Part shown: in pieces, positions 10,901 to 24,338 of the stretch
Position numbering within the stretch: the first letter of the stretch is position 1
How the letters are laid out: the number at the start of each line of letters is the position of its first letter
NCBI GenBank assembly: GCA_003254905.1
Contig: QANU01007041.1
Span: 391,589-455,588 of the forward strand
DNA length: 64,000 nucleotides
DNA from: Nissolia schottii
Taxonomy: Eukaryota > Streptophyta > Magnoliopsida > Fabales > Fabaceae
Direction of reading: 5' to 3'
Translations under genes and position numbers: made by a program
The notes under the pieces: model-generated
Told to the model about the DNA's origin: nothing
Database searches by the model: none
The model's input: the letters and a program-made list of their open reading frames with translations, nothing else

Positions 10901-13584
10901 TGATGATACTACATGTTCGTAATACTAATATATACTCATGCAGATACATGGGTACAATAACTGGCATTGGTGACTTGGATCCTGCCCGGTGGCCAAATTC
11001 ACATTGGCGCTCCGTCAAGGTCTGTCTGGAAAGATTTATGATATTTCATTGATGTTATATGATTAAACTGAATGCTACTTGCATCTCCAGTGTCCAGATA
11101 TAACATTAATACTTTCTTGCTTTGTAAACAGTTTCTATCTTACTAAGGGTTAAGGAAGGTTTTTAAATATTACTTTTGACTTGAGTTGCAGGTTGGCTGG
11201 GATGAGTCCACCGCAGGAGAGAGGCAGCCTCGAGTGTCTCTATGGGAAATTGAGCCGTTAACAACATTTCCGATGTATCCCTCTCCATTCCCTCTTAGGC
11301 TTAAAAGGCCATGGCCATCGGGTCTGCCTTCATTTCATGGTATGCTCCATGCCACATTTAGAGCAGAAAGTATCAATGAACTTTTCTGACAACCTAATCT
11401 AGTTTAACTTTTAAAGATGATTGCATTTCAAAGTCTGTTTATTTATGCCTCAATGGAAACTCGTTCTCATTGACCCTCTTCAATTTTGCTTGCATGGAAT
11501 GCTTGTAGGCATGAAGGAAGATGATTTTGGCATTAATTCACCACTATTGTGGCTTAGAGACTCGGATAGAGGGCTCCAGTCTCTTAATTTTCAGGGGATT
11601 GGTGTTGGTCCTTGGATGCAGCCAAGGCTTGATCCTTCCATGATGAATTTGCAAACAGATATGTACCAAGCTATGGCTGCGGCTGCACTTCAGGATATGA
11701 GGACTTTAGATCCTTCAAAACAGCATCCTGCTGCTTCCTTACTTCAGTTTCAACAACCCCAGAACTTCCCGAACAGGGCTGGTGCTTTAATCCAGACCCA
11801 GATGTTGCAGCTGTCTCAACCTCAGCAGACCTTCCTAAATAATCAAGAAAATCAGCATCCATCTCAACCTCAGGCCCAAACTCAAACGCATCTTCAGCAG
11901 CATCTGCAGAATCAGCACTTCTTCAGCAATCAGAATCATCATCATCAGCAGCAGCATCAACAGCATCAGCAGCATCAACATCATCAGCAGCAGCATCAAC
12001 AAAGTCAGCAGCAGCAGCATCAACAGCAGCAGCAGCAGCAGCAGCAACAACAACAACAGCAGCAGCAGCAGCAATTGGTAGATCATCAGCAGATTTCTAG
12101 TTCTGTATCTACAATGTCTCAGTTTGTTTCAGCTCCTCAATCTCAATCATCACCCATGCAAGCTATCTCTCCACTGTGCCATCAGCAAAGTTTTTCTGAT
12201 TCAAATGGTATCCCCGTGACTACTGCTGCTGTTTCTCCGCTGCACAGCATCTTGGGTTCATTTCCTCAGGATGAAACATCCCACCTTCTCAACCTTCCTA
12301 GAACAACAAGCTCTTGGGTTCCTGTTCAATCACCTTCAACTGCATGGCCCTCCAAGCGTGTTGCATTGGATCCTCTTCTTTCTTCTGGAGCATCTCAATG
12401 TGTTCTGCCTCAGGTGGATCAGTTAGGGCAGCCACAGATTACCATGTCTCATAATGCTGTGACATTGCCACCGTTTCCTGGGAGGGACTGCACCATAGAA
12501 GGGAGCACTGATCCACAAAACCATCTTTTGTTTGGTGTTAATATAGAACCCTCGTCGCTTTTAGTGCATCATGGGATGTCAAGCCTTAAGGGGATTAGTA
12601 GCAACAATGACTCGTCAACCATACCTTTTCAATCTTCTAATTACCTGACTACCACAGACACTGATTCATCCTTGAAACCAGGAATGACACCCAGCAATGG
12701 TGAATCAGGCTTCCTGCAGACTCCAGAAAATGGGGTCCAAGGAAACTCACCAACTGAAACCTTTGTGAAGGTGAGCTTTTCATGTGGGAGTATTCTCTTT
12801 GAAATCAAAATTTTAATTTTCACTCGTTACTGCTTTGCTGTAATACATAATGAAATTGGCTTCAAGTCTCGCATTTTTATGAGATCATTTTTTTTTTTTA
12901 GGTTTACAAGTCAGAGTCCTTTGGAAGATCATTGGATATCACTAAATTCACCAACTACCATGAGCTGCGCAGTGAGCTTGCTCGCATGTTCAACCTGGAA
13001 GGTGAGTTGGAGGACCCTGTGAGATCAGGCTGGCAGCTTGTATTCGTTGACCGAGAGAATGACGTTCTTCTCCTCGGTGATGGCCCGTGGCCGTAAGTAT
13101 TCCGCAGCCCATTCCTTGTTCCCTTTTCTTTTTTCCAAATTTTAATTGAAAGCCAGAGAAATCGAGGGATCTTTCAGTTATATGGTGGTTTCATTTAAAC
13201 TAAAATCGTAGGCCACTTTAGAAATAACTTAGATAATGTTCATTTCTCACTGGCTGTCTTTATGGTGGTGATGATGATTTATATATTCCGGATTTTAGTA
13301 CCCTATACTTTTATTCTTATGAAAGCAAATTGCTAGGCTTCTTGTTCTTGCATTTTTGTTACATACATGATCTTTCTTATGACAGGGAATTTGTAAATAG
13401 TGTATGGTGCATCAAGATACTTTCCCCTGAGGAAGTGCAACAGATGGGAAACAGCGACCTCGGCCTTCTGAACTCGGTTCCAGTTCAGAGGCTTTCCAAT
13501 GGCTTCTGTGATGACTACACAGACCATGAGGACCCAAGAAGTTTAAGCACAGGGATAGCGACCGTGGGGTCATTAGATTTCTGA
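7996..13584 (+). CDS. ARF6: Auxin response factor 6 (ARF6), activator-type transcription factor
   Basis: A nuclear DNA-binding activator of auxin-responsive genes, which acts in flower and hypocotyl growth in Arabidopsis. Coding exons: 7996-8038, 8459-8571, 9068-9166, 9321-9377, 9469-9624, 9706-9790, 9942-10032, 10462-10626, 10720-10842, 10944-11019, 11192-11339, 11509-12770, 12902-13092, 13386-13584. All junctions are GT-AG and phases agree, giving 935 aa, essentially the Arabidopsis ARF6 length. The dimerisation and B3 DNA-binding region covers about residues 20-230, with B3 from NYFCKTL (125) to LLGIRRA. The ARF auxiliary domain is about 253-360. The middle region is rich in Gln and His (about 386-800), typical of activating ARFs. 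The C-terminal PB1 domain starts near 807, with the conserved Lys809 and the acidic [11 protein letters not shown] segment from 856. The start MKLSSAGF matches the family. Similarity is closer to ARF6 than to ARF8. The miR167 site is annotated separately. Confidence 0.97.
12021..12074 (+). repeat. CAG/CAA repeat encoding 18 consecutive glutamines in ARF6
   Basis: Eighteen uninterrupted Gln codons (mixed CAG and CAA) sit at the end of a longer His/Gln-rich stretch that begins near 11935, inside the large exon 12. Poly-Gln in the middle region is normal for ARF5/6/7/8/19-type activators, but the length is likely to vary between alleles. The reverse strand reads as a spurious poly-Leu frame. Confidence 0.95.
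13021..13041 (+). promoter_or_regulatory. miR167 target site in ARF6 mRNA
   Basis: This 21-nt stretch (core ATCAGGCTGGCAGCTT) pairs with miR167 with mismatches only near the ends and at one internal position. It is the well-known site conserved in ARF6 and ARF8. It overlaps codons for residues 846-852 in the PB1-coding exon 13. miR167-directed cleavage of ARF6/ARF8 is established in Arabidopsis; here it is inferred from the sequence match. Confidence 0.93.
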
Positions 13585-15285
13585 AAATGATGTGACAATC
13601 AATACTATGAATTTCTTCTCTCTCTTGTATTATTACCCTTGGCTTCTCAACCCCTTGACAATGGTGAGATTCAGAAAGTACTGCCTTGTAGTTTTAGTAT
13701 ATACTTCTAAGCCTTTTGTTTTTGTTTTCATGTTTTTACTGCTTAGGACTATTCATAAGCTTAAACACTGTAATGTAACTATTTGGCATCTCTTCATTGT
13801 GCTATCTCCATTTTGGTTACTTAACCTGTTAGGAAATGTATGCTTCAAGATACTATTGGTTGCTGTGACTATGACTATGTTGGTTACTTTTCACTGGGGG
13901 TATGCAATGGCCAATAATGGGCATTGGAGGGGTAACTGTTTGGTAAAACCATTCATTCATTCATGCATGAAGATGATTAAGTGTCTGGGAGAAGAAAGGA
14001 CAGTGCAGATGATGTTGGACATCTTGGCCTGTTATGAGTGATCACCAAACTTTTTTGGGAAAGGTGGATGTGACACTCTTTGAACATGAAGAGGGTACAC
14101 CAAAGCCATGTGATGTGTCTCTATGAACATTCAGATTACTTTGAGCTTTCCCATTTTTAATGTGAAAGTGGCCTCATTTGTTTTCTTCTTGGATTTAACC
14201 AAACACCCTTTTCACTTTAGCTTTAATGGTTTTTGCTTCATGAATGGTAAAGTGAAAGCTGTTTCTATTTGTCCATTTCCACCGTGTTTTATTCCTTCAT
14301 GTCCTAACTATTTTGTAATCTTAAAAGCACCAAAATCCAAGTCCCTCTCCACCACTAGAAAAGGTTTCTTTACTTTGGAAGGAAAAGGGAATTTATGCAA
14401 ACAAAGCTTAAGAATCACTGCATAATGTGTGACAGTGACAGAAACAATTGCTAACTGCAATAGCTGATGTGAAAATTGATCCTTATCTTGAAAGTGCTTC
14501 GTTTACCTTATCACAATTAAGAATAAAGAGACTCGAATCCGGCACATCATAAAGCAGAATATGTTAGCCCTGTATAATTAAATTAAGCTGTGCATTTTTA
14601 AATTGTCTTTACTTTATTTAGGTAAGAGCTTTGAACTTGTAGATGTCGGCTGATTTGACTGTGAGAACTTCATTATCAAGTCTCATAAGTCGTGTAGTCT
14701 TAAATAATAATTCTATAAACTAGTGGGGTGCAGACACACTGTATGTTAATGTTGAACATACAAATTGTAATTGTTTTGCAAATCTTTACTACTAATAAAG
14801 GGATTGGGCAAGTTTAACTGTCGTTTGGTAACAATTTTTTTCAATCAATATGCACCTCTCATCTAAAATAACATAAATTACTCATTTCAATTTTGAACTT
14901 CCGATTTTTTGAATTATTTATTATTAATTTCTTTATTAAATTGTTTTAATTTGAACTTTTGATTTTTTTTTTGACTGATGGTTGTGTATGTAGTGATGTG
15001 TGTTGTAATGCTGTGTGTGTCACTGTTATGGAGAGGTGACTAAGAAGAAAATTACTTTGAAGTGGATGAAATGACTATATTTTGTTCCTAATAGTTAGGA
15101 AAGTGGTATTTTGTGATAAGGGTATATTTGGAATGGCGGATATTATAACCAAAAGCAGTTCCAAGGTTTTATATAAGTGTAGAGAAATTTCAATAATTTT
15201 ATTTAAACATTTTTTTAATCAATCTTGTTTCTAGGGTTCTTTTCGTCCACCGATATTTCACATTTGAATGAATGTTGAAACAATA
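13585..15285 (+). other. ARF6 3' UTR and following intergenic DNA
   Basis: The ARF6 3' UTR must start here. Candidate AATAAA signals occur at about 14522-14527 and, as TAATAAA, near 14792, though shorter 3' ends are equally possible. No second gene is visible. Confidence 0.5.
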
Positions 15286-15294
15286 GTGCTTGAT

Positions 15295-16240
15295 GAGTTT
15301 TTTACTCTTTTGCCCCTGCCAGAGGAACAAATTACCAAAATCCTCCCGTTTCAAAACATATTACAGGACTACCACGGTTTCTGTTGACGTGGCAGGCCTG
15401 GTTGAGATTCGCCAACGCGTTTGGCGAATTCAGTTAGAATTCGCCAACTGCGTTGGCGAATTGTGTTCAAAGTAGTTAATTTTTTTTTTTAAAATTTGTT
15501 TAATTAAAATATAAGCAAATATTCATATATGTGCTATGTTAGCACACGGTGGACGGAGAATTCGATACATGCGAAAATCTTGGGTTTTCAGATAAGCTAC
15601 AAAAATTCAAAAAATAATCTTGCAAAAAGGCCAGGACGCCCAAATGGCCTGGCCTCATGCACGCGAGCCCAACTCCTTTCTCAACTCTTTTTACCAATAC
15701 AACAACTACTAAAGGTATATAAACACTTAAAAAATAGCCTTTCTAGTCTTACGTTGGTTAGCTCACAAACCTTTTAAGTGTTTATATACCTTTAGTAGTT
15801 GTTGTATTGGTAAAAAGAGTTGAGAAAGGAGTTGGGCTCGCGCGCATGAGGCCAGGCAGTTTGGGCCCTTCGAAGTCCAAATCGATGGATTTGCCCCTTT
15901 GCGCACAAAAGAGCGTCCTGACCTTTTTGCAAGATTATTTTTTGAATTTTTGTAGCTTACCTGAGAACCCAAGATTTTTGCATGTATTGAATTCTCCGTC
16001 TACCATGTGCTAACATAGCACATATATGAATATTTGCTTATATTGTAATTAAACAAATTAAAAAAAAAATTTTAACTACTTTGAACACAATTCGCCAACG
16101 CAGTTGGCGAATTCAGTTAGAATTCGCCAAACGTGTTAGCGAATCTCAACCGCAAAAACCGTGGTAGTCCTGTAATATATTTTGAAAAGGGGTATTTTAG
16201 TAATTTGTTCATTTGTCAGCGGCAAAAGAGTAAAAAACTC
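15295..16240. mobile_element. Mutator-like foldback element with about 440-bp inverted arms
   Basis: The whole element is an inverted repeat. Left arm 15295-15732 and right arm 15772-16240 face each other across a spacer of about 39 bp. The right arm keeps roughly 40 extra bp (around 15858-15920) missing from the left arm. The ends are GAGTTTTTTACTC and its complement. The flanking 9-mers GTGCTTGAT (15286-15294) and ATGCTTGAT (16241-16249) match at 8 of 9 positions, consistent with the 9-bp duplication of Mutator-like elements. Each arm carries GTTGGCGAATTC-type palindromes. There is no transposase, so it is non-autonomous. It is the same family as 32594-33822. Confidence 0.85.
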
Positions 16241-16249
16241 ATGCTTGAT

Positions 16250-17700
16250 AGCCCAAAATTTATCTAGCAATATGCTTAAAGACATAATATTTTAGTATTT
16301 ATCTTGTAAAAATTTACCATTTTAAACTAAAAATATTATTATAAGTGACCAATATTATAATCTAAAATATATTTAATATAACATTTTAAGTCCACACAAC
16401 AATATTTTCCTAATCCTTTTCTCCGTCCCTTTTAGTTGCGGTTTTAATCGTACAATTTTTTCCGATGCATGTTGTGGGGTTGCCTTATTAGTTGTGGGCT
16501 TTATTTCTGGGTATGGAATGGTGACAAGGTAGGGCACTATCCACCATATATAATTATACCAATTAATTTAAAGGTAGGGTTGGCACCCCAACAACTCAAC
16601 CCCACCTTTTATTGTTCGAACTCCAACTTACATTCTTCAATCTATCTGGCTCTCACTTTCTTATCTCTTGATTTCTCTACTTTTTTACTCCCAGTGTACT
16701 CTAGTACATAACCTGGCATTTCTGGCACCCACAACATGACCAAAAAGGTTGTAGCAAACAAGCAACCTTGTTTTACACGTGCATGGAGCGTGTCGTTTGT
16801 TGTTTCCGCTTACCACTATAGAATTTGCTTCACTCGTTTGTCGTAAAAAAAATTTTTAGGCATGTGCCTCCCAAAGCACTGTGCATGTATTTGTATAAAT
16901 TTTTACGTTGATTGGTAAGTTGTTATGATATATTTTATTTGTTTAGACCGTAAGATGATGCGGTTTTTCTACTCCCATTTTTTTGCACTGCAATTTTCAC
17001 AGTGAGTTGAGTTATTAAAAAATGAGGAGTTTAAGAAAGAACACGTTAAGTTACACTTTTACCCTATTAGGAGGAGAGATTCTGTATGATCTAGAGTTTT
17101 GGGTAAATATCTATTCCCTATTACCCTTTTACGGCAAAATGTTCTTGTTAAGGCAATTGCCCTTTTAAGCATGGTCATGGACACACGACACGATATAACA
17201 TGGATATAATGATACACTGATTTCAAAATTTTATAAGACACATACACGATATATATAGATATAAAATTAAATATTTATAATAATATTTTAATATTTTTAT
17301 TAATATCAAATTGTTAATGTTTAATACTTTCAAATTTCTTTTTAAAATATATAAAATATTCAAGATATTTTCATGTGTCAATATTTGTTAATTTTTTAAA
17401 TGTTCATATTATTATAAATTATTTAGTATTTAAAATATATTTTTACTTGGACACAGTTCAAAAACTTTTAGATATGATTAAGACACGCTTTGACATAACT
17501 AATTATAATTTTTTTTATTTAGACACTTTTAGATAAATACGGCGCTTAAATGTGGTAGAAATACAGCAGTCTCACCGTGCTTGCTAGCCTTATTAGCCTT
17601 TTAGGGGGTTTATTTATTATGATGGGCCATCGTATCTTCACAAGATCTTTTAAGCGCAAGACTTAATTTGGGGCAACTGAAGGAGTACTAAAATAAAAGT
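16250..17700. other. AT-rich intergenic DNA
   Basis: No gene recognised. 17170-17560 contains scattered GACACGA/CGTGTC-like words typical of decayed plant repeats, without definable ends. Confidence 0.5.
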
Positions 17701-17703
17701 GTA

Positions 17704-17846
17704 GGCCCAAATGAAGTTAAGTGGTACTGAAATAACTAAATGTCTAGGCCAACTGATATGGGTTCAGATAAATTGGGTGACGCAGCCCAAGATGATTTGG
17801 GCTTGGGGGCCCAAAGCGGGTTACCGGATTGAAAGAGTTAGGGTTT
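17704..17846 (+). promoter_or_regulatory. Site II elements and telo-box upstream of eL38
   Basis: TGGGCY-type site II motifs occur as GGCCCA (17704-17709), AGCCCA (17784-17789), TGGGCT (17798-17803) and GGCCCA (17808-17813). A telo-box TTAGGGTTT follows at 17838-17846, about 70 bp before the start codon. The combination of site II motifs and a telo-box is a known signature of plant ribosomal-protein and other growth-related promoters (TCP and PURalpha-type binding). Confidence 0.8.
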
Positions 17847-17913
17847 ATGCAAGACGCTGACGAACATACATATTGGATAATCAGGGGGAGAGAGAGCATT
17901 TGCGGCCGTCAGA

Positions 17914-18801
<888 letters not shown>

Positions 18802-21083
18802 ACTTGCTGCTTACTGGGATAAGCAATTACAAACGTTTCTTTTTTACCATCTATCTGTTTTTCTTATCGTGTTTGCTTCTCTGTATTCGAAGCTCTAGGT
18901 TTTGGTATTTTCTCTGAGGACGCGGTTGTCTTTCAATTGTTATGAAATGTGAAACTTCAAATTTTGTCTAACGATGGATTTCTCTATGGAATTATTCACA
19001 ATATTGTCTTCTGGTTGCTGAGCAACCAGTGCTCCTGCGTGCACTTCAATTTTATGTGAAAAGGTTTAGGGGACGGAGGGTAAAGAGGACTAGTTCAATT
19101 CAATAACTGCAACGGATAAGTTACAGCGCAATTTAGCGAGTAGCTGTATATCTGCTGTTTTGGTTTATTGTGAATTTGTGACCCTTTTAATTTCAGTTCT
19201 TTGTAGATAGAAGGGGAATGTTTTTGGAACACAATGTGTATAGACGTAGCATGTTTATGTGTGCGTGGGTGAGTATCAAGGTATGCATGTATGTGGACAT
19301 TGCTGTGTTTATGTGTATGTGTGTGTGACTTCGTTGGTTCTGATGATTGCTCATATTTCGGTATGCATTTGCTATCCATGCCCCGCTCTCGGTGTTCGAC
19401 TCTTAGCTTGGTTTGGACAGTGTCATTGCAGAGAAGCGTGCTGAAATTACAGTTTAGAGGCTTTCAAACAGTAAACCAAACATGACATACAATGATCAGG
19501 AATGTGCAAGTTTGTTGGCCTTTCACTTGTTTTTAAACCTGAGGATGGCCTCATTTATTCCAATTCACCTTCTTTTTTAAATTTCATTGAGTTATTCCCT
19601 TTCATCATTTTTTTAAAACCCCCAAAGATAGCCAAAGAATTGATTTATGGATGTTTAATGGGAAACAAGTTCAACCCCCATTGTGTAGACATATATTGTC
19701 AACACTCAACAGTACTAAGCCCAATACTTATTAGCAATAAAATGGGACGATACTCCTTCAAGGATATCTAACCATTCTCTTATAACCTGCTAGCTGGCAT
19801 TGATTAGTCGGGTGATTATTTTCTTAACCTAACAACTAAAGTAAGAGAGAGACACCCACGACACGGCACAAACAGTAATGGTTTCAATTTAAATGATATT
19901 GAGAGGATGCGCATACTGTAGGAATACTAAATTTAATCATTAACACAATAATCAAATTAACAGTTTCTAAGATAAATGCCTAAGATTAGTGTCACACCTA
20001 TGATAAAATTAGGAAGAACAACTTCCATTATATTTTTACCAACAACGATTAGGGCTGAACAATATAGCTCGATCCGAGTCGAATAAGGAAGAAGGAACTT
20101 GAAGATGCCTAATAGGCTTATTGGCCAAGGAAAAGACTTAGGGATCATGCTTTTGATATGGATCTCCAATAAACTTCTGTGCGACGCAGAAAAAGATACG
20201 ATTGCGTAACGATTGTGTAGAAACCAAGTGTGATATCGTGGGCGGTGGTTTCTACACTGCCAGTCCCTTTGTGTTTAAGTGGGGTTTCTAACCTAGTTCA
20301 AGGCACAATCCTAGTGAGAGATTGTGTCCACCAAATCCAATTCTTTCTCTAGGCCCCATAAGATAGAAGAGCCAAGTTCATACTTTTGAAATTAGAAATT
20401 AAATGTTTTTGGTGGCGGTTTCACATATACCACAATAATATTCACTTTTGCAGCCTTGTGAAAAGTTGTGCTATGCCAAAATTGAAGCCAAAGTAAGTAG
20501 CATGCGGCCTAATCCTATGGCTTAGGTTGGTGGGTGGTGAAAAGGAAAGGAGAGTAAATAAAAAGGAGCTTGCCAGTCCCTCGTTGTAGACAATACATCA
20601 CACTGCTGAACAAGCTTAGCTTCTGCACATCTTTTTTCAATCCATGCGTGCCAATTGATATGCTAATTGTTTAAGTTCCCTTTAATGTTGTGATAGCTAG
20701 GTTCAAATGAAGTAGTGCAAAAGCAATTCCTTGATGGGATTGGGAAGAGTTGAAGTCAATGGTTAGAAAGTAAATAAGGACCAACTAAAAGATAGCAAGG
20801 AAATTTAAGTTAGCAGAAAGTAAAAGTGAAAAAATGGCGTGGTACTTTAAAGCCAAGCATTTCATTTTTCCATTTTTTTTACAACAAATTAAAAAAAAAG
20901 AAAAAGAAAAGAAAAGAAGAGAGACACGGTTTTGTGAATTGTACACATCATCACTCAGCAATCGCTTTTATGTAGCAACTTGTTGCACTCAGGTGTGCTT
21001 TTGAAAACTAGGTTTCAGTAAGGTACGAGATTATGTGCCACTTCTCATGACCCATATATATTCTTGTAATTCATGTACATATA
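18802..21083. other. eL38 3' region and intergenic DNA
   Basis: The first few hundred bases should include the eL38 3' UTR. A TG/TGTATG-rich microsatellite-like tract lies at about 19240-19330. A small minus-strand frame of about 70 residues at 19957-20169 has no recognisable similarity. A purine tract (AAAAGAAAAG type) lies at about 20889-20925. The last few hundred bases should hold the 3' UTR of the remorin gene, which is on the minus strand. Confidence 0.5.
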
Positions 21084-24000
21084 TCAGAGCCAACCGCAAC
21101 AAATGTAAGTGGAAGAGGGTATTCGTCCTGTTTGGCGTATGTATTCTGCTTGAGCCGCAGTTCTTTCTGCCTCTCGATTTCTTCTGGCTTCAGCCGCTGC
21201 ACGTTTTTCCTCTGATCTTTGCCTCGCCATAGCAATCTTTTTCACCATCTTTGCATGTGTCTGCGCTCTCATTTGCTCTACTTTGGCCTTCAATGCATAA
21301 GTTTCAATCAGTTGCAAAACAATAGGCAGTGTTATGTAGTAAAGACTTTCTACTCAAGTATTTCCAAGGTCATATTACAATTAACCAAGAAATGGATTTT
21401 ATCCTATGTTGAATATGATATTATTATTTGATCAAATCTACTAATTCATCAACTTTGTGCTGTATATAATCCAAGCAATATATATTATTTACATATCAGA
21501 TTTCAAGTAGAATCTGATAGCCAAGCACTTCATGCAATATATTCAAGTGCATGTAAATAATAACCATAACAGAATTCATGTACAAAGTTTAAAATGCTTC
21601 ATAATCTCATCAAACCACATTCAGGTTCTAAACTATGAAAGAACTTTGCTTCTGGTGCATATGAAATGGGAAAAATAATGACCACCTCAGTTCTTCTCAT
21701 TTCTGCTTCTAATTTTGCCTTTTGCTGACTTTCCCATGCTTGGATTTGGATTTCCTCCCGTTTAAATCTGCAAGTTTTAACATGTTACAATCACATTAGA
21801 AAGGATGAATACACACATAGCACATTACATGGCTCTATAATCTTAAATCAATTTCAAAAAAGAAGGTAAACGTGTGCAAAAAATAAACCTTGCAGTATGT
21901 TTAGATTTCTCAGCTTCCTCCCACAGCGCAGCGCGTTTTTTGAATTCAATTCTCTCTTGTTCTTCCGCATTTGCGTCCCGAGGAGAAGATCTTTTCTTCT
22001 CCTCGTCTTGGGTTGCCCACGCAGCAATGTTCATCTTACCAAGCTGCACACCAAGGGCTGCAATCTCTCTCCTTGTCTTAAGCTTCACTTCTTCTTCGGA
22101 CAACTGTCTTCTGCCGTTTTCAGCAGCAAAATGTGAACCGTCATCGGTTGTGTTGTCCAAAGGTGTTGGGGCAGGCCCACCTCTCCTTGGAGTCGAAGGC
22201 ATTGATGAAGTTGGGCTACGCAGAGGAGTTGCTGACCCAACAGGGGTAGCGGTCTGCGAAGGTTCTTGACTTGGCACAGGGGTCATTTCAGTTCCCATAT
22301 CTCTCATGGCTACAGATCTAATCCCAGGAATTGCTGCAAAATATGAACAAATTAATCTTACTATCTACATCCTGGCACTAGGATATCCAAATGGCACCTT
22401 TTCTGTTTCACTCAGATCATTCATCTGCTCATTGCATAAATATTGTCAACTTGTGGATTTTGAAATCAAGAATCTATGTCTAGAGCATAAATATAAGCAA
22501 GAATGTTTTACAAATGTCAAGCTTTTCAGTTCAGTCCACAATATATGAAACAAAGTAAAGGTAGCTATAGAAGCTCATTCCGCTGATTACATGTCTAGTA
22601 CACTGATTCTTTGTATACTTGTTCCCTTTTTCACAGAGGAAGGATATCATATCACCTAAGAAAAGAATAATACAACCCATAACAAGATTGGGATGCAATG
22701 AGATCTTCTACTACATACCTGTATGATCATCTGTACTTGTTGAGCAAGTTAAGCCCAATTCATTTACTTCCTTTAAATCTTTGCTTTGGGGGAAAGGCTC
22801 TTGTACTGGATTTCTTCCGTGCGCTTGACCTGAAACCGAACTAGCCTCCGATGGAGCAAAAGAGAACTTCTCAAGTCCCATATGTGATGTCGGTTGACAG
22901 TAATCAACTCGCTTTGTTTCCGTCACCTTGCCTATTGATAGCTTATGATCATAACTACCAGATTCCGGCGCAACCCTCACCATACTTGTGGGCAAGCGAT
23001 TCGCTTGGCTATTATGTACAGCATTCTTTTTCGAGTAACTGGATTGTATATTTTGCCTGTTCATTATCCATTTCTCAGCGTCGTTCCACTTATAAGGAAT
23101 AGGCCTCAATAGTGATCTTGCCACTGGATTGCTCCCTGATCTCTCTCCTTTATCAAACTCAAAACTAGACGAGCTAGCATTGCTGTCATAATCGAGATTG
23201 TCATCTTCCATCGTTCTCACCGGGTGAATTGTGCTAGAACTTCCACTCTCAGCCTTCTGAAAATGCTGCTTCTTCACACGCCCCACATCGCCATTTTCCC
23301 TAGGCATTGTCTCCTTCAGTTCATGACAAGTCCGGTCACCCTGTCTCCGGTCCATCACTGCTTCACTCGATGGCTTTATCGTCAAAACTTCTAAGCTGGA
23401 AGATGTAACTGAAATGAATATGTTCTAATTACTTCCAAAATACATAAAATCATTCATATACATAGTAAATTATGCCATTATTCCAATTACAACTGCAAAC
23501 CTTCATCATCATCAAGGGGGTCATGTTTAGAGGGAAGTAAGCTATTGATAAATTCAGCATCGTCAAGCCTTGAAGGGGAGGTTCTGGAAGAGTTACTGTT
23601 GGATCCATCCTTCTTTTTATGATGGTGAGGCCCTAAAAGCTTCATCCTCAGTTTACTGGGAGAAATTATTCCAGTCTGCAGATGTGAAAATAACATGCCA
23701 TACTTAATTATTTATCATCATCATCAAACACCCAAAATAACTCAATTACCAAATTGCAAAACAGAACACAACTTTCAACGTACTTTATAAGCAAAGAAAT
23801 GCAACAAAAAGGCCCACTCCACCGTTTCAACTCACACTCACCCCCCTTTTTTTCACCCCAGAAGAAAATAAAGAGGGTAATTGAATCCTGTTTTTATTTT
23901 TCAGCCTTTTTTTTTCACAACAAAAAAATAATTATGAGAAATCAAAGCTTTCCCTGGAGCACGAAAGTGGAAAAAGGAAAAAGAAAAGCATAATTGATTT

Positions 24001-24338
24001 GAAATCATGTCAAAAAAACATTCACATGGAAGGGAATCAATGAGACGAGGCCCATAAAGAAGCAGAATTGATGGCTATTCTGAACTCATAGGACATAATA
24101 AACTTTGAAAGCAAAAAAAAAAAACTTATCATTCCATTCTTTTTTCGAAAAAAAAAAAAAAAAGGCAAGTATGGACCATATTCCCACCAACCCAGATAGT
24201 GAAACAGAAAAAAGATTGAATTTTCATCATAAACTCACAAGTAAAAAACACATGAGCTGCTTAAGATGGAAGAGGCCACACGCAAAGATTAAAAAGATAG
24301 AAATGAACCTGAAGTTTCTCAATCCTCTCATAGTCCAT
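21084..24338 (-). CDS. Long-N-terminus remorin family protein
   Basis: Remorins are plant plasma-membrane nanodomain scaffold proteins. Coding exons in transcript order: 24338-24309, 23675-23501, 23408-22719, 22333-21889, 21767-21686, 21287-21084, with consistent phases, giving 541 aa. The start MDYERIEKLQ with SPSKLRMKLLGPH, split by intron 1, matches the family. Residues about 70-420 are Ser/Pro-rich and probably disordered, with motifs such as PIPYKWNDAEKWI and GIRSVAMRDMGTEMTPV. The remorin_C coiled coil covers about 430-535 (LWEEAEKSKHTARFKREE, EEKRAAAEARRNREAER). The tail YICCGWL has Cys537-Cys538, likely palmitoylated for membrane anchoring. This length and tail fit the large-remorin subgroup that includes Arabidopsis At1g30320 and At2g02170. 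The last acceptor (AAG before GCC) has a weak pyrimidine tract but restores the conserved AKVEQMRAQ. Confidence 0.93.

Noticed and set aside
11835..12086. Poly-leucine frame on the minus strand
   Set aside because: It is the complement of the ARF6 His/Gln codon repeat and has no independent support.
15529..15972. Two similar small proteins sharing YKNSKNNLAK on opposite strands
   Set aside because: They are the mirror-image arms of the foldback element, not genes.
17170..17560. GACACGACACG-type words suggesting a named repeat
   Set aside because: They are too degenerate, and no ends or duplication were found; mentioned only as intergenic content.
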